Assembly: GCA_963763115.1 (NCBI GenBank)
Contig: CAVXNM010000030.1
Location: 124,001-188,000, forward strand
Direction: 5' to 3'
DNA length: 64,000 nucleotides
Source: CAVQCA01 sp963763115
GTDB lineage: Bacteria; Pseudomonadota; Gammaproteobacteria; UBA9214
This document shows, piece after piece, positions 51,989-61,644 of the stretch. The notes beneath the pieces were generated by a model. It was not told the DNA's origin. It saw only the letters and a program-made list of their open reading frames with translations, and did not search any database. Position numbers and translations under genes: made by a program. How positions within the stretch are numbered: the stretch's first letter is position 1; the number at the start of each line of letters is the position of its first letter.

Positions 51989-53455
51989 CTACATCGGTAC
52001 GACGTCATACTGTTCCTGCGTGTAGAGGGCTTCGACCTGGAACTTGATCGGTTTCCCGATAAATGCCTCCAGTTCGGCCAGGCTGTCGGATTCCTCATCG
52101 AGCAGCAGGTCGACGACTTCCTGGGAGGCGAGCACCAGCAGCTGCTGCGCGTCGTACTGGCGTGATTCACGCAGGATCTCCCGGAAGATCTCGTAGCAGA
52201 CCGTCTCCGGGGTCTTCAGTGACGCCCTGCCGGCGCAGGTCGGACATTCCTCGCAGAGGATGTGTTCCAGGCTTTCGCGGGTACGCTTGCGTGTCATTTC
52301 GATCAGCCCCAGCATGGACACCTCGCTGATCTGCGTTCTGGCATGGTCCTTTTCGAGGTATTTCTCGAAACTGCGCAACACCTGACGCTTGTGATCCTCC
52401 TGGGTCATGTCGATGAAATCGACGATGATGATGCCGCCGAGATTGCGCAGTCGCAGCTGCCGTGCGATGGCCTGAGCTGCCTCCAGATTGGTCTTGAAGA
52501 TCGTCTCCTCAAGATTGCGATGCCCGACGTAGCCGCCGGTATTGACGTCGATGGTCGTCATCGATTCGGTCTGGTCGAATATCAGGTGGCCGCCCGACTT
52601 GAGCGTCACCTTGCGCTGCAGCGCCTTCTGAATCTCGTCCTCCACACCGTAGAGGTCGAAGATCGGCCGTTCGCCCGGATAGTATTCAATTTCCACCGCA
52701 AGATCCGGCATGAACATCTCGGCAAAATGCAACACCCGTTGATAGCTTTCACGCGAATCGATGCGCACCTTTTCCACCTGTGCATCCAGCAGATCACGCA
52801 TGATACGCACGCTGAGCGGCAGGTCCTCGTACACGATGGACCCGGGCGCGGTACCGCGTTCCCGCTCGCTGATGGATGACCAAAGTTTTCTCAGAAAGAT
52901 CATGTCGGCGCGCAGGGCCTCCGCGCTCGCGCCTTCCGCCGCCGTGCGTGCGATATACCCTCCTTCATCCTGCTCCGTCATGAATAACTGAATGACATCC
53001 CGCAGGCGGATACGTTCCGCCTCGTTCTCGATTTTCTGGGAAATGCCGACATTGGCCACATTCGGTATGAACACCAGAAAGCGCGACGGGATGGTGCTCT
53101 GCGTGGTGAGGCGGGCGCCCTTGGTACCGAGCGGATCCTTGACCACCTGCACGGTGAGTTCCTGACCTTCCTTCAGCAGCTCGCTGATATCGTGTTCGCC
53201 GCCGGATGAGCCCCCGCCATCCGGATTTCGCGGAAGGATATCCGAGGCATGCAGGAACGCGGCACGGTCGAGCCCGATATCCACGAAGGCGGCCTGCATT
53301 CCCGGCAGCACCCGGCACACGCGGCCCTTGTAAATGTTGCCGACGATGCCGCGGCGGCGGGTACGTTCGATCAGGACCTCCTGCAGGACGCCATTCTCGA
53401 TCAGCGCCACGCGTGTCTCGCGGGGCGTCACATTGATCAGGATTTCTTCGCTCAT
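51989..53455 (-). CDS. rng: Ribonuclease G
   Basis: Endoribonuclease of the RNase E/G family, 488 residues, involved in 16S rRNA 5' maturation and mRNA decay. An S1 domain is in the N-terminal ~120 residues, the catalytic DNase I-like metal site is around IIIVDFIDM, and the zinc-link is CEECPTC (CPxC type). There is no RNase E scaffold tail, so it is RNase G. Gene order maf-rng-yhdP is canonical. Confidence 0.95.
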   Translation of the reverse strand: MSEEILINVTPRETRVALIENGVLQEVLIERTRRRGIVGNIYKGRVCRVLPGMQAAFVDIGLDRAAFLHASDILPRNPDGGGSSGGEHDISELLKEGQELTVQVVKDPLGTKGARLTTQSTIPSRFLVFIPNVANVGISQKIENEAERIRLRDVIQLFMTEQDEGGYIARTAAEGASAEALRADMIFLRKLWSSISERERGTAPGSIVYEDLPLSVRIMRDLLDAQVEKVRIDSRESYQRVLHFAEMFMPDLAVEIEYYPGERPIFDLYGVEDEIQKALQRKVTLKSGGHLIFDQTESMTTIDVNTGGYVGHRNLEETIFKTNLEAAQAIARQLRLRNLGGIIIVDFIDMTQEDHKRQVLRSFEKYLEKDHARTQISEVSMLGLIEMTRKRTRESLEHILCEECPTCAGRASLKTPETVCYEIFREILRESRQYDAQQLLVLASQEVVDLLLDEESDSLAELEAFIGKPIKFQVEALYTQEQYDVVPM

Positions 53456-53526
53456 TCATACTCCCTGCCGGGATTTGCCGGCGCCGCCCGTCGTATAGCC
53501 CGGGCTCCGCCGCAGTCTGTCCGCAG

Positions 53527-53585
53527 GTTCGAATTCATTCGAACATGAATACCCATTAATTGGCTTGTGCGAATAAAATTCGCAC
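53527..53585. repeat. Paired inverted repeats with GAATTC/ATTCG cores
   Basis: GTTCGAAT-TC-ATTCGAAC (53527-53544) and GTGCGAAT-AAA-ATTCGCAC (53567-53585) are two perfect 8-bp-stem hairpins 22 bases apart, in the gap between maf and rng. The GCGAAT...ATTCGC core resembles widespread short palindromic repeats of gammaproteobacteria. Confidence 0.6.
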
Positions 53586-53623
53586 CCACGCTGTTGCCAG
53601 ACTTACCAGTCCGTGTCGGGGGC

Positions 53624-54211
53624 TCAAAGAACTTCGATCCCGAATTCCTGCAACAATTCCGCCGTCTCGTATACCGGCAGCCCCATGACGCCCGAGTAGC
53701 TGCCCTCGAGGCGGGACACGAACACGGCCGCCCGGCCCTGGATAGCATACCCCCCGGCCTTGTCGTGCGGCTCGCCAGTATCCCAGTAAGCCGCGCATTG
53801 CGCCTGCGTCAGCGTGCGAAAGGTCACGCGGCTTTCACTCACACGCACGACCTCCCGGCCGGCGGCCAGAGCCACCGCGCTCAGCACCTGGTGGCTTCTG
53901 CCGGAGAGGGCCAGCAGCATGTCAATGCCCTCATCCCGGTCACACGGCTTGCCCATGATTCTGCCGTCGACGACGACCGCCGTGTCGGCGCCGAGCACCG
54001 GCGAGACGGCGTCCCTCGAGAGCAGCGCCCGCCCGGCGCGCACTTTCTCCAGCGCCACGCGCCGGACATAGTCCCCGGCCGGCTCGCCCGGGCACAGTGC
54101 CTCGTCGACCCCGGCGTGCAACAGGGTGTAGCCAATGCCGATCTGGGTTAACAACGCCTGACGCCGCGGTGAGGCGGAGGCCAGGAAAACATGCTGTGAT
54201 CCGTCCATCAT
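53624..54211 (-). CDS. maf: Maf-family nucleoside triphosphate pyrophosphatase (YhdE type)
   Basis: House-cleaning pyrophosphatase of 195 residues hydrolysing non-canonical or dTTP/UTP-type nucleotides. FLASASPRRQALL at the N-terminus, GADTAVVVDGRIMGKP in the middle and DKAGGYAIQGRAAVFVSRLEGSYSGVMGLP at the C-terminus are the three family blocks. Neighbour rng suggests the YhdE (dTTP/UTP) type. ATG 54211 or 54208 is chosen; the longer frame would run into rlmH. Confidence 0.93.
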   Translation of the reverse strand: MMDGSQHVFLASASPRRQALLTQIGIGYTLLHAGVDEALCPGEPAGDYVRRVALEKVRAGRALLSRDAVSPVLGADTAVVVDGRIMGKPCDRDEGIDMLLALSGRSHQVLSAVALAAGREVVRVSESRVTFRTLTQAQCAAYWDTGEPHDKAGGYAIQGRAAVFVSRLEGSYSGVMGLPVYETAELLQEFGIEVL

Positions 54212-54240
54212 GCTCTGAACAATATACTCCCGGCGATAAA

Positions 54241-54711
54241 TCAGGAACGATGATAGGGATGACCGCTGATAATTGTCCATGCCCGATACAGCTGCTCCGC
54301 GAGCACCACCCGCACCAGTGCATGCGGCAGGGTGAGCGCGGAGAGCGACCAGCGCAGATCGGCCCGCCGCAGGCAGTCACCGGACAGGCCATCCGGCCCA
54401 CCGACCAGCAGTACGATATCACGCCCGGACAGCAGCCACTCCTGCAGCCGGTTAGCCAACGCGGGCGTGTCCCAGGCGCTGCCGCCGACATCCAGCGCCA
54501 CCACCAGCGAGCGCTCCGGAATGGCGGCCAGCATCCGCCGGCTCTCCTCCTCTACCGCCTGCGCGGATGGTTGCGTCCGGCTTCTTCTGCCCAGGGGTAT
54601 TTCGACCAGTCGCAGGCTGCATTCTCGCGGCAGGCGCCGGGCGTAGTTCTCGAAGCCCTGCGCAATCCACGAGGGCATGCGTGTTCCGACGGCGATCAGA
54701 TGTATCTGCAT
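54241..54711 (-). CDS. rlmH: 23S rRNA (pseudouridine1915-N3)-methyltransferase RlmH
   Basis: SPOUT methyltransferase of 156 residues. The knot is seen in VALDVGGSAWDT, FLVGGPDG-like LLVGGPDGLSGDCLRRAD and the C-terminal LPHALVRVVLAEQLYRAWTI with YHRS. The length and end match E. coli RlmH. It lies 29 bases upstream of maf. In E. coli rlmH follows rsfS; here a 369-bp repeat-rich gap separates them. Confidence 0.95.
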   Translation of the reverse strand: MQIHLIAVGTRMPSWIAQGFENYARRLPRECSLRLVEIPLGRRSRTQPSAQAVEEESRRMLAAIPERSLVVALDVGGSAWDTPALANRLQEWLLSGRDIVLLVGGPDGLSGDCLRRADLRWSLSALTLPHALVRVVLAEQLYRAWTIISGHPYHRS

Positions 54712-54790
54712 GCGGTCCGATGAGTGGCTCTATGGCCCGGGATTATCGGATTAATGACATTGCGAGACGTTTTCAGCCAGAAATGAATAG

Positions 54791-54853
54791 CCACGGAAGC
54801 ACACGGAAAAACACAGAAAGATTTTGTTGACATTATTTCGTGTATCTCCGTGG
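54791..54853. repeat. CCACGGAAGCACACGG hairpin repeat
   Basis: CCACGGAAGCACACGGAAAA on the left and TTTCGTGTATCTCCGTGG on the right form an imperfect stem around an AT-rich loop. It resembles the common 'CCACGGAAGCACACGGAAAG' intergenic repeat of many bacteria. Single copy in this window. Confidence 0.6.
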
Positions 54854-54941
54854 CCGTCGTGACAAGACCGTCAGACCAGCTGAAATGCGACATGAAAATG
54901 CAAGGACCGACAACTACAACCTGCTCCCGACAGGGCGACAG

Positions 54942-55046
54942 GTCCCGTGCCGGGTAATGTCTGCTGCCTGGCCGCAGGGGATGCGGCCGGCGAGCGTACA
55001 GGGACGATTCACAGCGTGTCAAGCAGGACATTACCCGGCACGGGAC
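54942..55046 (-). repeat. Folded inverted-repeat element, copy 2 (105 bp)
   Basis: Perfect 20-bp arms, GTCCCGTGCCGGGTAATGTC (54942-54961) and its complement (55027-55046), extended by a bulged CTGCT/AGCAG pairing. The interior holds a GGCCGCA/TGCGGCC hairpin and, on the minus strand, the core TGACACGCTGTGAATC followed by GTCCCTGTACGCT that also occurs in the element at 16986-17090. Both are 105 bp long, which supports one family. Confidence 0.78.
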
Positions 55047-55080
55047 ACAGCCCTGGCGGGATCGATGCCAGCCTGCCACA

Positions 55081-55440
55081 TCAGGTCGTATCGGCGGATT
55101 CGATGTTGCCGACCGACCAGAGCTTCTCCAGCGCGTAGAACGCCCTGACCGGGGGGAGCATCACGTGGACGACGACGTCACCGAGGTCGATCAGCACCCA
55201 TTCGCCCCCCTGCTCACCCTCGATCCCCAGCGGGGGGGTGCCGGCCTGTTTGGCCTTGAGGGCAACATGGTCAGCGAGTGACTTCACATGGCGCGTCGAG
55301 GTGCCGCCGACAACCACCATGCGGTCGGTTATCGAGGTCATGTCCGTGACATCCAGCACTTTGATATCCACGCCCTTGAGATCTTCCAGCGCATCGATGA
55401 CCAGCGCCAGCAGCTGGTCCACGGACAGGGGGGCCGCCAT
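55081..55440 (-). CDS. rsfS: Ribosomal silencing factor RsfS
   Basis: Protein of 119 residues that binds uL14 and blocks subunit joining in starvation. LLALVIDALEDLKGVDIKVL, the SITDRMVVVGGTSTRHVKSLAD core and GEWVLIDLGDVVVHVMLPPVRAFYALEKLW are family-typical. ATG 55440 gives the canonical start; the frame upstream would overlap nadD. It is downstream of nadD, the usual pairing. Confidence 0.95.
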   Translation of the reverse strand: MAAPLSVDQLLALVIDALEDLKGVDIKVLDVTDMTSITDRMVVVGGTSTRHVKSLADHVALKAKQAGTPPLGIEGEQGGEWVLIDLGDVVVHVMLPPVRAFYALEKLWSVGNIESADTT

Positions 55441-55459
55441 GTCCGGCCGTTGGTGTTTT

Positions 55460-56110
55460 TCAGTTCTCACTCTCTGCCTCATTGCCTCGATACAGACCCT
55501 CACGGTTGATAATCTCGATGACCGCCTCCGGCGTCAGGAACGCCGGGCTCAGACCCTCCATCAGCAGTGCTCGCAGCCGGGAGGCGGAAATCGCCAATGC
55601 CGTTACCGGCTGGAACAGCAGCCGACCGGCCGGCCGACGCCGCAGCCCGGCCGCTTCAGACACCCGGTGGCGCCGGATGAAGCCAGCCAGTTCCCCGCCG
55701 GCAGGGACATCGGCGCCCGGACGGGTCATGACCACCAGATGACACAGTTCGATCAGTTCGTCCCAGCGATGCCAAGTCGTCAGGTCCCCGAAGGCATCCA
55801 TGCCCATCAGCAGGCAAAGACCGGCGTCTCCGAGTTCCTCACGCAGGGAAACCAGCGTATCGAAGGTGTAGGACGGTCTGTTCCGCTGCAGTTCGCGCGT
55901 ATCGATCCGGAAGGCGGGATACGCCTGCATCGCCGCTTCCAGCATGGTGACACGCTGTGCGGCCGAGGCGTGCGGCTGCGACCGGTGCGGTGGAATATGA
56001 CAGGGAAGCAGCCGGAGTTCTTCCAGCGCCAGCGTCTCCTGAACTTCCAGCGCTGGGCGCAGGTGGCCGAAATGGACCGGATCGAAAGTCCCCCCCAGGA
56101 TGCCGATCAT
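55460..56110 (-). CDS. nadD: Nicotinate-nucleotide adenylyltransferase NadD
   Basis: NAD-synthesis enzyme of 216 residues. GGTFDPVHFGH (6-16) is the nucleotidyltransferase HxGH region and ISASRLRALL carries the second (I/S)SSxxR signature. Length and context (proA-nadD-rsfS) are typical. The start at 56110 gives the normal MIGILGGTFDP N-terminus. Confidence 0.96.
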   Translation of the reverse strand: MIGILGGTFDPVHFGHLRPALEVQETLALEELRLLPCHIPPHRSQPHASAAQRVTMLEAAMQAYPAFRIDTRELQRNRPSYTFDTLVSLREELGDAGLCLLMGMDAFGDLTTWHRWDELIELCHLVVMTRPGADVPAGGELAGFIRRHRVSEAAGLRRRPAGRLLFQPVTALAISASRLRALLMEGLSPAFLTPEAVIEIINREGLYRGNEAESEN

Positions 56111-56164
56111 GCCGGCTGGTACAGGCGGGAACAGCCGCCAGGAGATGACATCCCCGCACGGCCT

Positions 56165-57427
56165 TCAGGTACGGATGTGTCCGTCACCGATGACGATGAA
56201 CTTCAGCGTGGTGAGCCCTTCCAGGCCGACCGGCCCGCGCGCATGCAGCTTGTCGGTGCTGATGCCGATCTCGGCGCCGAGCCCGTATTCGAAGCCGTCC
56301 GCGAAGCGGGTCGAGGCGTTGACCATGACCGAACTGGAATCGACCTCGCGCAGGAAGCGCTGCGCGCGCGGCAGCGACTCCGTGATGATGGCATCGGTGT
56401 GGCCGGACCCGTAGCGGGCAATATGATCGATCGCGGCATCCAGGTCGGCGACGACGCGGATGGCGAGGATCGGCGCCAGATATTCGGTATCCCAGTCCGT
56501 TTCGGTGGCCGGGAGGGCATCCGGCAGGATGGCACGCGTCGCCTCGCAGCCGCGCAGCTCGACCCCGGCCGCGCGATAGTCTTCCGCAAGCGCCGGCAGG
56601 ACACGCGTGGCGATCTCCCGTGAGACGAGCAGGGTTTCCATGGTGTTGCAGGTGCCGTAGCGCTGTGTCTTGGCGTTGACGGCGACCCGTACCGCCTTGT
56701 CCAGATCCGCCTGGCCGTCGATGTAGGTGTGGCAGATGCCGTGCAGGTGCTTGATGACCGGCACGCGCGCCTCGCGGGTAATGCGTTCGATCAGCCCCTT
56801 GCCACCGCGCGGCACGATCACGTCCACGTACTGTTCCATGCACACCAGCTCGCCGACGGCGGCGCGGTCGGTGGTCTCGATGACCTGCACCACGTCGGCC
56901 GGCAGACCGGCGGCGTCGAGGCCCGCATGGATGCAGGCGGCGATGGCCTGGTTGGAATGAATGGCCTCCGAACCGCCACGCAGGATGGCGGCATTGCCCG
57001 ATTTGAGGCACAGTCCGGCAGCATCCGCGGTCACGTTGGGACGCGACTCGTAGATAATGCCGATCACGCCCAGCGGCACCCGCATGCGCCCGACCTGGAT
57101 GCCCGAAGGGCGGTAATTCATGTCCGAGATGCCGCCGATCGGGTCCGGCAGGGCGGCGATCTCGCGCAGCCCCTGCGCCATGGCGGCAATGCGTGCGGTG
57201 TTCAGTTCCAGGCGGTCGAGCAAGGCCGCATCCAGTCCCTGGCGGCGGCCGGCGGCGAGGTCCCTGGCGTTTTCCGACATGAGGCGCTCACTCGCCGCCT
57301 CGATGGCTGCGGCAATAGCCAGCAGCGCGGTATTCTTCTGGCGTGTCTCGGCCCGCCCGATCACGCGCGAGGCGGCACGGGCGCGCCGGCCCACGGCCTG
57401 CATGTAGGCGGGTATATCGATCGTCAT
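56165..57427 (-). CDS. proA: Glutamate-5-semialdehyde dehydrogenase (gamma-glutamyl phosphate reductase)
   Basis: Second enzyme of proline synthesis, 420 residues. The catalytic Cys is in RYGTCNTMETLL, and GVIGIIYESRPNVTADAAGLC plus LKSGNAAILRGGSEA form the NADP site. ATG 57427 matches the family start (MTIDIPAYMQAVGRRAR); ATG 57448 is possible. It follows holA and precedes nadD. Confidence 0.95.
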   Translation of the reverse strand: MTIDIPAYMQAVGRRARAASRVIGRAETRQKNTALLAIAAAIEAASERLMSENARDLAAGRRQGLDAALLDRLELNTARIAAMAQGLREIAALPDPIGGISDMNYRPSGIQVGRMRVPLGVIGIIYESRPNVTADAAGLCLKSGNAAILRGGSEAIHSNQAIAACIHAGLDAAGLPADVVQVIETTDRAAVGELVCMEQYVDVIVPRGGKGLIERITREARVPVIKHLHGICHTYIDGQADLDKAVRVAVNAKTQRYGTCNTMETLLVSREIATRVLPALAEDYRAAGVELRGCEATRAILPDALPATETDWDTEYLAPILAIRVVADLDAAIDHIARYGSGHTDAIITESLPRAQRFLREVDSSSVMVNASTRFADGFEYGLGAEIGISTDKLHARGPVGLEGLTTLKFIVIGDGHIRT

Positions 57428-57464
57428 GGCTTCGGGCTTTGCGCTCATCCTCACTCGACGCTCT

Positions 57465-58505
57465 TCATTGCGGCTCTCGCGGAAATCCTGCGGGGACGGC
57501 GTTCACCCCCGCCAGGCTCAAGGTCAATTGTAACAGCTCATCCCAGGCGTTGCCCGCCGCCTGTCCCTTGATCACCCGGTCGATCAGGGCACAGCGGCGC
57601 AGCAGCCGGTTGCAGGCGGCGCCTGAGAGGCGTTGCAACGCCCGACTGAAAACCGTGGTGCGGGACTGCCAGATCCGGAAGCGGGCTATCACCGACGCCA
57701 GCGTCTGTCCTCCGGCCAGTAGCTGCGCCATGGCCGAGAGCTGGCGCAGATCCCGCGCCAGCGCCCACAGCACCACCGCGGGCGCCACGCCCTCGCCCTG
57801 CAGCCCGTTCAGGATGCGCACACTGCGCACGCCGTCCCCCGCCAGGGCCGTGTCGACGAGGTCATAGACATCGAAGCGGGCGCTGTCGGCCACCGCGCCG
57901 GCAATATCCCGGGCGTCGACTTGCCCCGCGCCCTGCAGCAGGTACAGCTTGTCGATTTCCTGTACGCAGGCGAGCAGGTTGCCTTCCACCCGTTCCGCCA
58001 GCAGGGCGGCAGCCTCCGGCGTGGCCTCCAGTCCGCGCCGCTGCATGCGCGTGCGCACCCAGGCTGGCAGTTGCCGGCTGTCCAGCGGCCAGACGAATAC
58101 CACGACGCCGGCCTTGTCGAGCGCACCCACCCAGCGGCTCTTGCGCGCCGACGGCTCGAGCTTGCCGGCCGTGATCAGCAGCAGCGTATCCTCGGGTGGA
58201 GACTCGGCATAGGCGCGCAAGGCTTTCCCCCCCGCATCGCCCGGCTTGCCGCCCGGCATGCGCAGGTCGATCAGGCGGAGCGAGGAAAACAACGACAGGC
58301 TGCCGGCCGCCTCCGTCAGGCTGTTCCAGTCGAAACCGGCGGTAACCGACAGCACCTCCCGTTCATCGAAACCCGCGGCGCGCGCCCGCGCCCGCACCGC
58401 ATCAGCCGCTTCCATCACGCGCAGCGGCTCGTCACCGCTGATGAAATAGACCGGCGCCAGTTCGCCGCGCAGGCGGGACTCCAGTTGATCGGGCTGGATC
58501 TGCAT
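57465..58505 (-). CDS. holA: DNA polymerase III subunit delta HolA
   Basis: Clamp-loader delta subunit, 346 residues. The N-terminal domain has PVYFISGDEPLRVMEAADAVRA; the typical LLITAGKLEPSARKSRWV and FVWPLDSRQLPAWVRTRM segments follow, with the collar domain at the C-terminus. leuS-lptE-holA-nadD order is that of E. coli, here with proA inserted before nadD. Confidence 0.95.
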   Translation of the reverse strand: MQIQPDQLESRLRGELAPVYFISGDEPLRVMEAADAVRARARAAGFDEREVLSVTAGFDWNSLTEAAGSLSLFSSLRLIDLRMPGGKPGDAGGKALRAYAESPPEDTLLLITAGKLEPSARKSRWVGALDKAGVVVFVWPLDSRQLPAWVRTRMQRRGLEATPEAAALLAERVEGNLLACVQEIDKLYLLQGAGQVDARDIAGAVADSARFDVYDLVDTALAGDGVRSVRILNGLQGEGVAPAVVLWALARDLRQLSAMAQLLAGGQTLASVIARFRIWQSRTTVFSRALQRLSGAACNRLLRRCALIDRVIKGQAAGNAWDELLQLTLSLAGVNAVPAGFPREPQ

Positions 58506-58520
58506 ACCGGAAAGTGCAGG

Positions 58521-59043
58521 CTATCGCCTGGCCGCCGCCATGATGCGCAGCATCGCCAGATTGACGACATCGCGCTGCAGTTCCTTGCGGATCGTTTCGC
58601 ACTCGCGCTCCTTGCCGAGCACATCATTGCGGTTGAATTTGAAGTCCCGGCTGCGCGTAACGGACTGCTGATCGACCAGCGGCTGGCCATCCGCGGCGGC
58701 GACCTCGAACTGAATGTTCTGGCTGATCCGGTATTCCAGCACCTTGCCGCCGAGATCCACCGTCAGCACGTCCTTGTCGGTGTTGTTCTCCAGGATATTG
58801 AGAACCGCGGTGGCCTCGCCGCGATCCTGCGTCACGCGGACGCCGCGACTTTCCAGCGCCGTACGGAAATCATCGTAGAGTGAGTCGAATTCGCTCGTGC
58901 CGTGGATGTAGGTAACCGACATTTCCGCCGGCAGCGGCTCCGAGCCACGCAGGTGAAAACCGCAGGCGCCGAGCAGCAGCGAAACGAACTGCCACGCACA
59001 GGAACCTCCCGGTGACGGCGGATAATGAGGCGCGGGGCCTCAT
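58521..59043 (-). CDS. lptE: LPS-assembly lipoprotein LptE (frame-shifted near its start)
   Basis: Outer-membrane lipoprotein that plugs LptD for LPS insertion. The frame ending at 58521 carries GACGFHLRGSEPLPAEMSVT, a lipobox plus the family start, and the normal remainder, but has no start codon upstream. The first usable ATG (59043, overlapping the leuS end) gives MRPRASLSAVTGRFLCVA in another frame. Removing one T from the T3 run at 58982-58984 (minus strand) joins both into a perfect lipoprotein signal, ...VRSLLLGAC. Either a sequence error or a recent mutation. Confidence 0.85.
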
Positions 59044-59044
59044 C

Positions 59045-61500
59045 TCAGGCGACCACATTCACGAGTTTGCCCGGCACCACAATGATCTTTTTAACCGGCT
59101 TGCCCTGCAGATGCTTGCGCACATTCGCCTCCTCCAGCACCAGGGATTCGATCGCGCCCTGCTCCGCGTCCGCCGGCACGCTCACCTTGCCGCGCACCTT
59201 GCCGTTGACCTGAACCACGAGCGTGAACTCCTCCTGCACCAGGGCGTCGCGGTCGCACACCGGCCAGCGGCATTCAACCACGGCCTCGGCTCGCCCCCGA
59301 GCGACTTCCACAGCGCGTGGGTGATGTGCGGCACGATCGGGGAGAGCATCAGCACCACGGCCTCCAGGGCTTCCTGCATCACGGCCCGGCCCTGCGCCGA
59401 GGCGTCGCTGCCGCGGCCCAGCTCGTTCAGCAGTTCCATGCAGGCGGCGATCGCCGTGTTGAAGGTGAAGCGGCGGCCGATGTCGTCGCCCACCTTGGCG
59501 ATGGTGGCATGCACGGCGCGGCGCCGCGCCTTCTGCGCCGCATCGAGCGCGGCCGGCTCCAGCGGTTGCACCGGACCGGCGCTGACGTGGTCATGCACCT
59601 GTTTCCACAGGCGCTTGAGGAAGCGGTAGGCGCCTTCCACGCCGGAGTCCGACCACTCCAGCGACTGCTCCGGCGGCGCGGCGAACATGGTGAACAGGCG
59701 CACGGTGTCGGCGCCGTAGCGGTCGATCAGGCCCTGCGGATCGACCGTATTGCCCCTGGACTTGGACATCTTGGCGCCGTCCTTCAGCACCATGCCCTGG
59801 GTCAGCAGGCAGGTGAACGGCTCGTCCGTGCGGAGCAGCCCCTCGTCGCGCAGCATCCGGTTGAAGAAGCGCGCGTAGAGCAGGTGCAGCACCGCATGCT
59901 CGATGCCGCCGATGTACTGGTCCACCGGCATCCAGTAGTCGACCCGTTCGTCGAGCATCGCCTCGCGCTGGTCGGCGCAGGCATAGCGGGCGAAATACCA
60001 CGACGACTCGAAGAAGGTGTCGAAGGTGTCGGTCTCCCGCTCCGCCCTGCCGCCGCAGCGCGGGCAGGTCGTCTCGATGAAGGTCGCCATCTTTTTGAGC
60101 GGCGAGCCCGAGGCGTCGATTTCGACATCGGTCGGCAGCGTGACCGGCAGGTCGGCGGCCGGCACCGGCACGTCGCCGCAGCCGTCGCAATGGATGATCG
60201 GAATCGGGCAGCCCCAGTAGCGCTGGCGCGAAACGCCCCAGTCGCGCAGGCGGAAATTCACCTGGCGCCGGCCCTTCCCCGCCTGTTCCAGCCAGTCCGC
60301 GATGGCCGCGAAGGCCTCATCGGAGGTAAGGCCGCTGAATTCACCGGAATCCTCGAGGACGCCCTTCTCGACGAAAGCCGCGCTCGACAGGTCCGCCGCC
60401 GGCGCGTCGCCGGCGGGGTGGATGACCTGGCGGATGGGAATGCCGTTGTTGCGGGCGAACTCGTAGTCGCGCTGGTCATGCGCCGGCACCGCCATCACCG
60501 CGCCGTGGCCGTATTCCATCAGCACGAAATTGGCCGCCCAGATCGGCACCGGCTCGCCGCTGATCGGGTGCAGCGCCTTGAGGCCGGTATCGACGCCGCG
60601 TTTTTCCAGGGTGGCCATGTCCGCCTCGGCCACACGGGTATTGCGGCACGAGTCGATGAATTCCCGCAGCGCGGGATTGCCCGCCGCCGCCTCGTGGGCC
60701 AGCGGATGCTCGGGCGCGACCGCCACGAAGGTCACGCCCATCACGGTGTCCGGACGGGTGGTATAGATCGGCAGGGTATCGTCCCGGCCGGCGAGGCCGA
60801 ACTGCATCTCGATGCCTTCGGAACGGCCGATCCAGTTGCGCTGCATGGTGCGCACCTGCTCCGGCCAGCCCTCCAGGGTGTCCAGGCCGGCGAGCAGTTC
60901 CTCGGCGTAGTCGGTGATCTTCAGGAACCACTGCGGAATCTCGCGCCGCTCCACCGGCGCCCCGGAACGCCAGCCCCGGCCATCGATGACCTGCTCGTTG
61001 GCCAGCACGGTCTGGTCGACGGGGTCCCAGTTCACCACGGCGGTCTTCTTGTAGACCAGGCCCTTCTCGAACAGGCGGGTGAAGAACCACTGCTCCCAGC
61101 GGTAGTAGTCCGGGTCGCAGGTCGCGAGTTCGCGCTCCCAGTCATAGCCGAAGCCGAGCTGTTTGAGCTGGTTGCGCATGTAGTCGATGTTTTCCCGGGT
61201 CCACCGGGCCGGCGGCACGCGGTTCTGCATGGCGGCGTTCTCGGCCGGCAGACCGAAGGCGTCCCAGCCCATGGGCTGCAGGACATTGCGGCCCTGCATG
61301 CGCTGGTAGCGGGCGATCACGTCGCCGATGGTGTAGTTGCGCACATGCCCCATGTGCAGCCGCCCGCTGGGATAGGGAAACATGGAAAGGCAGTAGTATT
61401 TTTCCCGCCCCGGGTCCTCGGTGACCCGGAAGGTCCCGTGCGACTCCCAATACTGCCGGGCCTCGGCCTCGATACGCTCAGGAGCGTAGATGATGTCCAT
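59045..61500 (-). CDS. leuS: Leucyl-tRNA synthetase (frame-shifted near its C-terminus)
   Basis: Class I synthetase charging tRNA-Leu, about 820 residues if intact. The HIGH motif HMGH, the zinc region CDGCGD ... CPRCGG, the editing-domain YTTRPDT and KMSKSRGN are present. The main frame runs on to 59182 with nonsense after LWKSLGG. A second frame gives the true C-terminus, EAVVECRWPVCDRDALVQEE through VNGKVRGKVSVPADA to PGKLVNVVA. One extra G in the G5 run at 59294-59298 (minus strand) restores the whole reading frame. ATG 61500 is chosen; 61521 is possible. Confidence 0.9.
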
Positions 61501-61644
61501 ACTGGGCTTTTGCAGGGGCATGATGGAGGCGGAAGAATACCGTAGCCGGGATGGCGCTCACAACCGGCGCGGATCTGGCAAAACTACACACCGGTGCCGC
61601 TTTGGTCCAAACTTGTCAGTACGGCACAAAACGAGGCAGACGCA

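Larger units (their letters stand above)
54712..55080. other. Intergenic region, 369 bp, repeat-rich
   Basis: It contains a CCACGGAAGC hairpin repeat (54791-54853) and the second folded inverted-repeat element (54942-55046), both listed separately. No gene. In E. coli the rsfS and rlmH genes are adjacent, so these repeats appear to have entered between them. Confidence 0.65.

Noticed and set aside
59317..61545. 742-codon frame antisense to leuS
   Set aside because: Shadow frame; the sense strand has all LeuRS motifs.
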